DNA of 16,351 nucleotides from Patescibacteria group bacterium AH-259-L07 (GTDB taxonomy: Bacteria > Patescibacteriota > Patescibacteriia > UBA2591 > UBA6264): contig JALLOP010000023.1 in the NCBI GenBank assembly GCA_027718005.1, positions 1 through 16,351 on the forward strand, given 5' to 3'. Both the position numbers and the translations under genes were made by a program. How positions within the stretch are numbered: the first letter of the stretch is position 1; each line of letters starts with the position of its first letter. The notes under the pieces are model-generated. The model was not told the DNA's origin, did no database searches, and saw only the letters and a list, made by a program, of their open reading frames with translations. Shown in pieces: positions 6,415-11,699 of this stretch.

Positions 6415-8289
6415 ATGAAAAAGATTACTATACCCCTTTTGATCTATGATGGTGAGTGCGGCTTTTGCCGCATTTGGATTGATTACTGGAAACGCTTGAC
6501 TGGTGATAAGGTTACATATGAGCCATTTCAAAAAGTTGGAGATCAATTTCCACAAATCCCACCTGAGAATTTTGTCAAATCAGTACAGCTTGTCACACCA
6601 GAAGGTAAAATATACAGCGGCGCTGAAGCAGTATTTCGTACACTTGCTGGCGCTGGTCAAAAAAAATGGATGGTATGGAGCTATAAGTATATTCCTGGTT
6701 TTGCTGCCATTTCTGAATGGTTTTATAACGTTGTGGCTGCCCATCGCAGCTTTTTTTATAAGGTAACACGACTATTATGGGGAAAACACCTTATAACCCC
6801 CTCATACCGTCGTATACGCTGGCTGTTTTTGCGACTCCTTGGCGTTATCTATTTTATTGCATTTATTTCGCTCGGGACGCAAATCACAGGGCTTGTGGGG
6901 AGTACCGGCATTTTACCTGTGGACAATTTTTTACAGGCAGTAGAAAATAATTTTGGTATTGAACGCTATTGGCTTTTCCCCACCCTTGCATGGCTTAGTG
7001 CAAGTGATATTTTTTTGTATCTTATAACATTTTTTGGTGCAATTCTTTCAATTTTTATTATTGTTGGTATGGTAGCTGCACCTGCCTTGTTTCTCGTATG
7101 GATTTTATATCTTTCGCTCGTGGTTATTGGGCAAGTATTTTTATCATTTCAGTGGGACATATTTTTACTTGAAGTTGGATTTTTAGCAATGTTTATTGCA
7201 CCCTGGCGCTTTAAAGATCATCCTACCGATAAAACCCATGCATCCACACTTATTGTATGGCTTTATCGATTGCTTTTATTCCGTTTTATATTTAGCTCAG
7301 GCGCGGTAAAGCTTTTAAGTGGCGATTCTTTATGGAGAAATCTTAAAGCGCTTACGGTTCATTACCAAACCCAGCCCCTGCCAACGCCCATAGGATATTA
7401 TGTGCATCAGCTGCCGGTATGGTTTCATGAATTCTCGCTTATTATCATGTTTGGTATTCAACTGATTATTCCGTTTTTAATTTTTGCACCACGCAGAGTA
7501 CGATTTGTTGCCGCAGGATCATTTGTAGGGCTCGAGGCCCTTATTCTTTTAACGGGCAACTATACTTTTTTTAATCTGCTTACTATTTTTCTTTGTTTGT
7601 TTTTGCTTGATGATCAAGCATTGCATCGTTGGGTGCCCAAAACATTATACCATAGGTATCGTAAGACAAAAGAGAAGAAAAAAACAAAAAAGCGTATCAC
7701 AACGATTGGTGTGAGTACGCTTATAGCACTTATTATATTTTTAAACGTCGTTTATATTGCGCTCCCGTTTGTGGGCTATAGACGGTTGGCACCGCCTGCT
7801 CGATACATAACTAAACTTTTTGCACCGTTTCATATCGTAAATAGTTATGGATTATTTGCAAATATGACAAACCCGCGATATGAGATTATTATTGAGGGGA
7901 GTAATGACGGCAAGACATGGCTCGTATATGAATTTAAGTATAAGCCAGGAGATATAGAGCGCGCGCCGCCCATGGTTGCACCGCACCAACCGCGCCTTGA
8001 CTGGCAGATGTGGTTTGCAGCTTTGAGCAATTATCAAAACCATCCCTGGTTTGGGCATTTTCTCCCGCGCCTTCTTCAAGGCTCTCCAGATGTACTAAAA
8101 CTATTAGAATATAACCCATTTCCTAATGCGCCGCCGCGGTTTATTCGCGCTCTTATATATGAGTATGGGTTTACTGACCTAATTACAAAACAAGCAACAG
8201 ACGCATGGTGGAAACGAGAACTACAAGGACAATATTTCCCCACCATATCACTTTATCCAGATGACCAAACAGTTTCTAATGGAGGCTGA
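6415..8289 (+). CDS. DCC thiol-oxidoreductase/lipase maturation factor fusion
   Basis: A 624-residue membrane protein. The N-terminal ~110 residues match the DCC (DUF393) thioredoxin-like family, with YDGECGFC (Cys15, Cys18) and a later SGAEAVFRTLAG. The remainder resembles lipase maturation factor (LMF1-like) proteins: RLLGVIYFIAFISLGTQI, many hydrophobic membrane spans, FQWDIFLLEVGFLAMFIAPW, SGAVKLLSGD, HYQTQPLPTPIGYYVHQLP, and a soluble C-terminal part with NPRYEIIIEGSNDGKTW and PHQPRLDWQMWF. LMF proteins help secreted enzymes fold; a redox domain fused in front would fit disulfide handling. ATG 6415 is preferred over the in-frame GTG 6397 because of the promoter position and start of homology. 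There is no SD. It ends in TGA. Confidence 0.88.
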   Translation: MKKITIPLLIYDGECGFCRIWIDYWKRLTGDKVTYEPFQKVGDQFPQIPPENFVKSVQLVTPEGKIYSGAEAVFRTLAGAGQKKWMVWSYKYIPGFAAISEWFYNVVAAHRSFFYKVTRLLWGKHLITPSYRRIRWLFLRLLGVIYFIAFISLGTQITGLVGSTGILPVDNFLQAVENNFGIERYWLFPTLAWLSASDIFLYLITFFGAILSIFIIVGMVAAPALFLVWILYLSLVVIGQVFLSFQWDIFLLEVGFLAMFIAPWRFKDHPTDKTHASTLIVWLYRLLLFRFIFSSGAVKLLSGDSLWRNLKALTVHYQTQPLPTPIGYYVHQLPVWFHEFSLIIMFGIQLIIPFLIFAPRRVRFVAAGSFVGLEALILLTGNYTFFNLLTIFLCLFLLDDQALHRWVPKTLYHRYRKTKEKKKTKKRITTIGVSTLIALIIFLNVVYIALPFVGYRRLAPPARYITKLFAPFHIVNSYGLFANMTNPRYEIIIEGSNDGKTWLVYEFKYKPGDIERAPPMVAPHQPRLDWQMWFAALSNYQNHPWFGHFLPRLLQGSPDVLKLLEYNPFPNAPPRFIRALIYEYGFTDLITKQATDAWWKRELQGQYFPTISLYPDDQTVSNGG

Positions 8290-8313
8290 CAGAAACATGA
8301 TATGCTTTTCAAT

Positions 8314-9123
8314 ATGGATAAAAAAGACATTAAAATCTTTCAAAATACGGTTTATCAGTATTATAAAAATCATGGTAGAACGTTGCCGTGGAGGCAGACA
8401 CGCAATCCATACCATATTTTTATTTCAGAAATAATGCTCCAGCAAACACAGGTATCGCGCGTTTGTGAAAAATATCCGCTCTTTATATTTGCGTTCCCTA
8501 ATTTTACTTCACTTGCTCGCGCTCCTTTGAGACGCATCATGAAGGTATGGCAAGGTATGGGGTATAACAGGAGAGCTCTCATGCTTAAAAAAACTGCGAG
8601 TGTAGTGATGAATAAATTTAATGGTAAACTTCCCGCATCTATTAAAGACCTTATCACACTGCCGGGAGTGGGGGAGACAACTGCTGGCGCAATTGCTGCA
8701 TTTGCCTTTAATAAACCAGTTGTTTTTATTGAAACAAATATTAGAAGTGTATTCATTCACTTCTTTTTTAATAGAAGAAAAGGTGTGAAAGATAGCGAAT
8801 TGCTCCCTCTCGTAGAGCAAACATTAGATAGATTAAATCCACGAGAGTGGTACTATGCGCTTATGGATTATGGTGCTATGCTTAAAAAAATATACACAAA
8901 CCCAAGCAGGACGAGCGCGCATTATCTCAAGCAAGCGCCGTTTCAAGGATCAGATAGACAAATCCGGGGAATGATTATCAAAGTACTTGTTGTAAAACCA
9001 TTAACTGAAAATGAATTAACGCATAAAATTAATAAAGATTCAAAACAAATTAAAAAAAATCTCCTCAATCTTTGTAAAGAGGGATTAATTAAAAAAGTAG
9101 GGGAGCGGTATCAGGTAGCATAA
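8314..9123 (+). CDS. mutY: MutY-like A/G-specific adenine glycosylase lacking the Fe-S cluster
   Basis: A 269-residue protein. MutY hallmarks: LPWRQTRNPYHIFISEIMLQ with catalytic Glu at E39, GMGYNRRA, and the helix-hairpin-helix LPGVGETTAGAI (116-127). The usual catalytic Asp of the LDGNV segment is Glu (E140 in FIETNIRS). After MDYGAML, where MutY normally has four Fe-S cysteines, there are none. The C-terminal NUDIX-like 8-oxoG reader is also absent; instead residues ~220-269 look like a small winged helix (ENELTHKINKDSKQIKKNLL). Expected role is removal of A opposite 8-oxoG; activity with these changes is uncertain. ATG 8314 is the likelier start; an in-frame ATG lies at 8302. There is no SD. 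It starts 24 bp after the previous gene's TGA, so may share its transcript. Confidence 0.85.
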   Translation: MDKKDIKIFQNTVYQYYKNHGRTLPWRQTRNPYHIFISEIMLQQTQVSRVCEKYPLFIFAFPNFTSLARAPLRRIMKVWQGMGYNRRALMLKKTASVVMNKFNGKLPASIKDLITLPGVGETTAGAIAAFAFNKPVVFIETNIRSVFIHFFFNRRKGVKDSELLPLVEQTLDRLNPREWYYALMDYGAMLKKIYTNPSRTSAHYLKQAPFQGSDRQIRGMIIKVLVVKPLTENELTHKINKDSKQIKKNLLNLCKEGLIKKVGERYQVA

Positions 9124-9155
9124 GTTTCGGGAGACGTAATCTTCGCACCATAATA

Positions 9156-9242
9156 ATAAAAGAAACTCCATAAGGAGTTTCTTCCGGATCTTTTTATAAA
9201 CCCGTAGTTTACATAGTAAACTCTATTTTTGGTAACGAGAGT
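9156..9242 (-). ncRNA. Predicted small antisense RNA (RNA-C)
   Basis: A transcript of about 87 nt predicted from the consensus promoter at 9249-9276 to the terminator at 9160-9183. Its 5' end (ACTCTCGTTACCAAA) is complementary to the anticodon-arm region of the tRNA-like RNA at 9344-9359. Looser complementarity extends to CCCGTAG (9201-9207), over ~43 nt in all. It also has a 7-bp hairpin AGTTTAC/GTAAACT. No ORF is evident. It may regulate the tRNA-like RNA, or be the promoter-driven remains of an inverted partial duplication. Confidence 0.6.
9160..9183 (-). terminator. Hairpin terminator, - strand
   Basis: Perfect 10-bp stem AAGAAACTCC/GGAGTTTCTT with loop of 4. On the - strand it is followed by TTATTATTAT, so it terminates RNA-C. 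It may also slow + strand readthrough from the mutY-like gene, but has no adjacent T-run there. Confidence 0.8.
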
Positions 9243-9243
9243 A
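9201..9243 (+). repeat. Inverted partial copy of the tRNA-like RNA's 5' half
   Basis: The + strand reads CCCGTAG, an AT-rich D-arm-like stretch, then TTTGGTAACGAGAGTA (9228-9243). This parallels the RNA strand of the tRNA-like gene (CCCGTAG at 9389-9383, TTTGGTAACGAGAGTA at 9359-9344) and stops at the variable loop. The last 16 bases are identical. Confidence 0.75.
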
Positions 9244-9248
9244 TTATA

Positions 9249-9294
9249 ATTATAGCATATAAAAATATTTTGTCAATTCTGGCCCTGTGGATAA
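9249..9294 (-). promoter_or_regulatory. DnaA-box promoter of RNA-C
   Basis: On the - strand: TTATCCACA (9294-9286), 9-bp gap, perfect -35 TTGACA (9276-9271), 16-bp spacer, perfect -10 TATAAT (9254-9249). The box equals the classic DnaA consensus. The same layout stands before RNA-1 and RNA-2. Confidence 0.82.
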
Positions 9295-9307
9295 CTTTAT
9301 TTTACTG

Positions 9308-9403
9308 AAAAGCCCCAGTGGACCCGGCGGGAGTTGCACCCGCTACTCTCGTTACCAAACCGAGTGTTTTACTCTATAATACTACGGGCCCTGAACTGGG
9401 GCT
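9308..9403 (-). ncRNA. tRNA-like structured RNA (RNA-0)
   Basis: Core 9319-9391 is 73 nt with tRNA layout. It has a 7-bp acceptor (9385-9391 with 9320-9326), a T-arm GCGGG/CCCGC with 7-nt loop directly stacked on it, a 4-nt variable stretch, and an anticodon-like stem CTCG/CGAG (9348-9351, 9361-9364). It departs from a working tRNA: the anticodon loop is 9 nt (or 7 nt with a G-A closing pair, reading UGG), the T loop reads TGCAACT instead of TTC-type, the D arm is weak, and no CCA is encoded. The core is enclosed by an extra 9-bp stem AGCCCCAGT/ACTGGGGCT (9395-9403, 9311-9319) ending in TTTT. The predicted transcription start coincides with that stem. It is either a degenerate Pro/Thr-type tRNA or a tRNA-mimic regulatory RNA. 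Confidence 0.7.
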
Positions 9404-9409
9404 GAGATT

Positions 9410-9437
9410 ATTATACCAAATGTAGTTAAATGAGCAA
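9410..9437 (-). promoter_or_regulatory. Promoter of the tRNA-like RNA
   Basis: On the - strand: TTGCTC (9437-9432), 16-bp spacer, TATAAT (9415-9410). Expected start is about 9403, the first base of the outer stem. Unlike the other three RNA promoters it has no TTATCCACA box. Confidence 0.7.
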
Positions 9438-9456
9438 TCTTTATTTTTTTATATAT

Positions 9457-9486
9457 AAAAAATGCAGGGCGCGAAAGCGCGCCCTG
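9457..9486 (-). terminator. Terminator of RNA-1
   Basis: Perfect 9-bp stem CAGGGCGCG/CGCGCCCTG (9465-9473, 9478-9486), 4-nt loop. On the - strand it is followed by CATTTTTT. Confidence 0.9.
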
Positions 9487-9550
9487 GGGGCATAATCTCC
9501 ATGGGTACACTGATCGAACATACGAACCCATGGGTCCATAAATAGTGATC

Positions 9551-9639
9551 CCGGGCAGAGTATCTACCCCTTAAGGATCTCCGGACGAGTCTACCCGCCC
9601 TTCAAGATCCCCGAGCGAGATTTCCCACTCCTCAGGATC
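9551..9639. repeat. Three ~30-bp tandem degenerate repeats inside RNA-1
   Basis: Units 9551-9579 (29 bp), 9580-9609 (30 bp) and 9610-9639 (30 bp). Each ends in GATC on the + strand, with a further GATC at 9547-9550. They share a pattern of CCGRGC-GAG, a run of C, and AGGATC/AAGATC. Confidence 0.75.
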
Positions 9640-9768
9640 ATCATTAAAGAACTGGTGCCCGTGGAGACCTCTTTCTCCCTCGCAACGGCGAAGGACGCCG
9701 GGGCTTTGATATAAAAGGCGTAGCTCATGAGGAGATCTCATGTCCCGCGCAATGAGGCAGGACCACAT

Positions 9769-9826
9769 GACTATTATATATTATACCACACACACAAAAA
9801 AAGTCAATACTCGTTTCTGTGGATAA
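9769..9826 (-). promoter_or_regulatory. DnaA-box promoter of RNA-1; 58-bp duplicated block
   Basis: On the - strand: TTATCCACA (9826-9818), 10-bp gap, TTGACT (9807-9802), 16-bp spacer rich in GT repeats, TATAAT (9785-9780). Start near 9772. All 58 bp are identical to 10164-10221. Confidence 0.85.
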
Positions 9827-9853
9827 ATTCTTTCTGTCATCCCTCGCTTAACA

Positions 9854-9878
9854 AAATACGTCTCCCGGAGACGTATTT
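9854..9878. terminator. Perfect 12-bp hairpin between RNA-2 and RNA-1
   Basis: AAATACGTCTCC / GGAGACGTATTT around a single central C. On the - strand the stem runs into TTTTG, so it may act as a backup terminator for RNA-2. Its TACGTCTCCCG recurs inverted at 9128-9138. Confidence 0.6.
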
Positions 9879-9892
9879 CAGATTAATAATGT

Positions 9893-9931
9893 AAAAACAA
9901 AGCAGGGTCGGCCGCTAAAGCCGATACCCTG
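9893..9931 (-). terminator. Terminator of RNA-2
   Basis: Stem CAGGGT-CGGC (9903-9912) with GCCG-ACCCTG (9920-9931, AT bulge). On the - strand it is followed by CTTTGTTTTT. Confidence 0.83.
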
Positions 9932-10167
9932 TCTGCCGTAATCACCATGTGTAGAACCACATGGCTACAGTCCTCCTCGTGAGGAACTTCGAAGTGAAGT
10001 TCTCTTGAAAGGATGAGAAAAGAACGGGCCCCTGGCGGGATCTCTCCAGGTTCTAACCTGGCGCCAGGTCAGGTCTAATACGGCGACCAGCCGAAAGGGG
10101 TATATTGTCGTAGTGAGATCCAGGGAAGACGGCTTGCCCAAGCAAAGCGGTTTTCCTACGTACGACT
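9893..10167 (-). ncRNA. Predicted structured RNA of ~275 nt (RNA-2)
   Basis: Runs from the promoter at 10175-10202 to the terminator at 9893-9931. Visible pairings include the 5' GTCGTA with TACGAC, a long arm joining CCCTGG/GGATCTC to GAGATCC/CCAGGG, the self-complementary ACCTGGCGCCAGGT, and a 3' hairpin CCATGTG/CACATGG (9945-9951, 9958-9964). The 3' hairpin is followed by GATTACGGC, paralleling GATTATGCC in RNA-1. No convincing ORF and no recognised RNA family. Identical promoters and matching 3' modules suggest RNA-1 and RNA-2 are diverged members of one family. Confidence 0.68.
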
Positions 10168-10221
10168 ATTATATATTATACCACACACACAAAAAAAGTC
10201 AATACTCGTTTCTGTGGATAA
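10164..10221 (-). promoter_or_regulatory. DnaA-box promoter of RNA-2; second copy of the 58-bp block
   Basis: Same elements as 9769-9826: TTATCCACA (10221-10213), 10-bp gap, TTGACT (10202-10197), 16-bp spacer, TATAAT (10180-10175). Start near 10167. Confidence 0.85.
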
Positions 10222-10251
10222 CTTTTTTTCATTCGGCAAGTCTCTCCTATC

Positions 10252-10282
10252 ATTCCGAGCGAGCTGTAGGCGAGCGAGGAAT
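10252..10282. repeat. Imperfect palindrome of ATTCC-GAGCGAG type
   Basis: ATTCCGAGCGAGC, TGTAG, GCGAGCGAGGAAT: ends are inverted (ATTCC/GGAAT) while GAGCGAG is directly repeated. It looks like a short dispersed intergenic repeat, but only one copy is in the window. Confidence 0.5.
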
Positions 10283-10290
10283 CTCAACAC

Positions 10291-10319
10291 TTTTCAAAAG
10301 TAAGAATATTTGGTATAAT
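10291..10319 (+). promoter_or_regulatory. Promoter ahead of the phosphoribosyltransferase-like remnant
   Basis: Weak -35 TTTTCA (10291-10296), 17-bp spacer, perfect -10 TATAAT (10314-10319). Predicted start is at about 10326-10327, the ATG of the short ORF, i.e. leaderless. It may now drive the 10429 gene. Confidence 0.6.
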
Positions 10320-10326
10320 TTTATAT

Positions 10327-10398
10327 ATGCGGTTTAAAAATCGAGTTGAAGCTGGTAAAAAGTTAGCACAGAAGCTTGCTAACTATCCCTCTTCTTAA
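10327..10398 (+). pseudogene. 23-codon remnant resembling the start of a phosphoribosyltransferase
   Basis: The ORF encodes MRFKNRVEAGKKLAQKLANY plus three residues and then TAA. The F-x-[ND]-R-x-E-A-G-x-x-L-A-x-x-L pattern is typical of the N-terminus of ComF/PRT-type phosphoribosyltransferases. The PRPP-binding core is missing: the sequence turns AT-rich and noncoding for 30 bp before the next gene. It has an intact promoter and apparently leaderless start. It may be a truncated gene or a surviving short peptide; family assignment rests on ~18 residues. Confidence 0.5.
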
Positions 10399-10428
10399 AA
10401 AAATATTTAAGTAATTAAATTAAAGCAT

Positions 10429-10623
10429 ATGCTTAGTAATCATGTTTACAATCTTTTGGTGCAAATGACTGAAGAACATAAGAGCCACTGGCGGATAAAG
10501 GATATATACAAGAAAGATGCACAAGGCTGTAGTGAGTGTCTTACGTTCTGGGAAAAATTAGAAAGAGATAAGGAGGATCACTGTAAAGAACTCGAGGGCC
10601 TTATTAAAAAGCACTTGAGTTAA
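10429..10623 (+). CDS. Small soluble protein with one CxxC-type pair, unknown
   Basis: A 64-residue protein I cannot name. It is mostly helical and charged: MLSNHVYNLLVQMTEEHKSHW, then a central CSECLTFW with two Cys three apart, C-terminal KELEGLIKKHLS, plus a third Cys in EDHCKEL. It has no signal or membrane segment. It reads like a genuine conserved small protein because charged and hydrophobic residues alternate in helical periodicity. There is no SD; it starts 30 bp after the remnant's stop and probably uses the promoter at 10291. Confidence 0.65.
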   Translation: MLSNHVYNLLVQMTEEHKSHWRIKDIYKKDAQGCSECLTFWEKLERDKEDHCKELEGLIKKHLS

Positions 10624-10659
10624 GATGGATGTATGCTGTGAAGAAAGCGGGGACATCAT

Positions 10660-11679
10660 ATGAAAAAACTATTCATTTTTATTTTAATATTCCTTGTCAT
10701 AGGTATTATATATCTTTATTATGTACGAGGAGTAGGTATCACGCCAGAAATAAGAGAACCACAGATAATCGAGCAAGGCGTTGAAGTAAAAAGATATGCC
10801 TGGTATACAAAGACTGCAATGCCTACCCCTCGAACAGAAGTAACCGCAGCTGTAGTGAATAATAGAATTTATGTAGTCGGTGGATTTGATGGCTTTGGGA
10901 GAACGGTAGCTACTGTTGAGGCGTATAATCCCACAACTGATTCATGGAGCACAATGCCAGAGTTACCAGAAGGACGCCACCACGCCGCGGCAGTTTCTCT
11001 AGGAAACAAGTTGTATGTGATTGGCGGATTTTCAGGCATTACTTTTAAACCAAAAGCTGATGTCTTTGAATTTGATACGATACGTCGCAGCTGGAGTAAA
11101 AAAGCTCCCTTATCAACTGCCCGAGGAGCACTTGTTGCAGTGGTTATAAATGATAAAATTTTTGCCATAGGTGGCGTAGGGCCGGATGGACTAAGCAGCG
11201 AACTTGAAATATATAATCCTGCAACTGATACCTGGGAGACGAGAACCAGTGCTGAGGTAAAACGGGATCACCTGGCTGCAGCCCCAATTGGCGGCCTGCT
11301 CTATGTTGCTGGAGGCAGAGAACAATCGTTGTCTAAAAATTTAGCGATTTTGGAAATCTACGATCCAAAAACCGATAGATGGAGTAGGGGACCATCCATG
11401 CCAACTGCCCGTGGAGGTGTTGCTGGTGCTGCATTCAATGACGTATTTGTAGTTGTAGGCGGAGAAAAACCAACTGCAACATTTGATGCTGTTGAAGCAT
11501 TTGATCCAAAAAAGGTTGAATGGCTCACGTTGCCCAAGCTTCCCACACCTCGCCATGGACTTGCTGCAGTTGCTCTTGATAACAAACTGTACGTTATTGG
11601 AGGAGGCAAACGGCCAGGTCTTTCGGTTTCAGGGAGCAATGAGATGTTGGAAGTAGAGACTATAGTAATTCCTAAATAA
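10660..11679 (+). CDS. Membrane-anchored Kelch-repeat beta-propeller protein
   Basis: A 339-residue protein. Residues 4-21 (LFIFILIFLVIGIIYLYY) form a signal-anchor; residues ~22-50 are a linker; the rest is six Kelch repeats. The diagnostic double glycines are at 74-75, 122-123, 171-172, 218-219, 267-268 and 314-315, about 48 residues apart, each followed by the blade pattern Y-[DN]-P-x-T-D-x-W (for example AYNPTTDSW and IYDPKTDRW) and a TARG/TPRHG turn. Six repeats make one complete propeller, a binding scaffold outside the membrane. The partner is unknown. No clear SD precedes ATG 10660. It lies 36 bp after the small 10429 gene. Confidence 0.9.
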   Translation: MKKLFIFILIFLVIGIIYLYYVRGVGITPEIREPQIIEQGVEVKRYAWYTKTAMPTPRTEVTAAVVNNRIYVVGGFDGFGRTVATVEAYNPTTDSWSTMPELPEGRHHAAAVSLGNKLYVIGGFSGITFKPKADVFEFDTIRRSWSKKAPLSTARGALVAVVINDKIFAIGGVGPDGLSSELEIYNPATDTWETRTSAEVKRDHLAAAPIGGLLYVAGGREQSLSKNLAILEIYDPKTDRWSRGPSMPTARGGVAGAAFNDVFVVVGGEKPTATFDAVEAFDPKKVEWLTLPKLPTPRHGLAAVALDNKLYVIGGGKRPGLSVSGSNEMLEVETIVIPK

Positions 11680-11699
11680 TTAGCCAAAAGTTTTTGTTT

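Larger units (their letters stand above)
9457..9772 (-). ncRNA. Predicted structured RNA of ~316 nt (RNA-1)
   Basis: Bounded by a strong promoter (9780-9807) and a strong terminator (9457-9486). It is GC-rich against an AT-rich background and full of hairpins: 5' TCATGT/ACATGA, CATGAG/CTCATG, and an 8-bp CCATGGGT/ACCCATGG stem (9499-9506, 9526-9533) near the 3' end. It contains three ~30-nt tandem units (9551-9639). It shares with RNA-2 the promoter, the 5' AGTC, and a 3' module (CCATG hairpin, then GATTAYG before the terminator). A 65-codon ORF (9571-9768) begins 4 nt into the transcript, but looks like chance in GC-rich structured sequence. I do not recognise the RNA class; no tmRNA, SRP, 6S or RNase P core motif was found. 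Confidence 0.68.

Noticed and set aside
9551..9639. CRISPR array
   Set aside because: The ~30-bp units are directly adjacent without spacers and are degenerate; no cas genes are seen.
9571..9768. 65-codon - strand ORF with ATG near the RNA-1 start
   Set aside because: It lies wholly within GC-rich, hairpin-filled sequence containing tandem repeats of ~30 nt; no SD and no recognisable domain. A leaderless peptide is not excluded but is less likely than a structured RNA.
10064..10098. SRP-RNA-like string CCAGGTCAGGTC on the + strand
   Set aside because: The GGAA-loop and matching helix of bacterial SRP RNA are absent, and promoter and terminator signals place the transcript on the - strand.
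9124..10320. Chromosomal origin of replication
   Set aside because: Three DnaA boxes are present, but each is tied to a promoter, the boxes are widely spaced, there is no adjacent dnaA or similar gene, and no clear AT-rich unwinding cluster beyond promoter sequence.
10113..10337. 74-codon + strand ORF
   Set aside because: It runs across the RNA-2 promoter block and the intergenic repeat, with no SD and no domain features.
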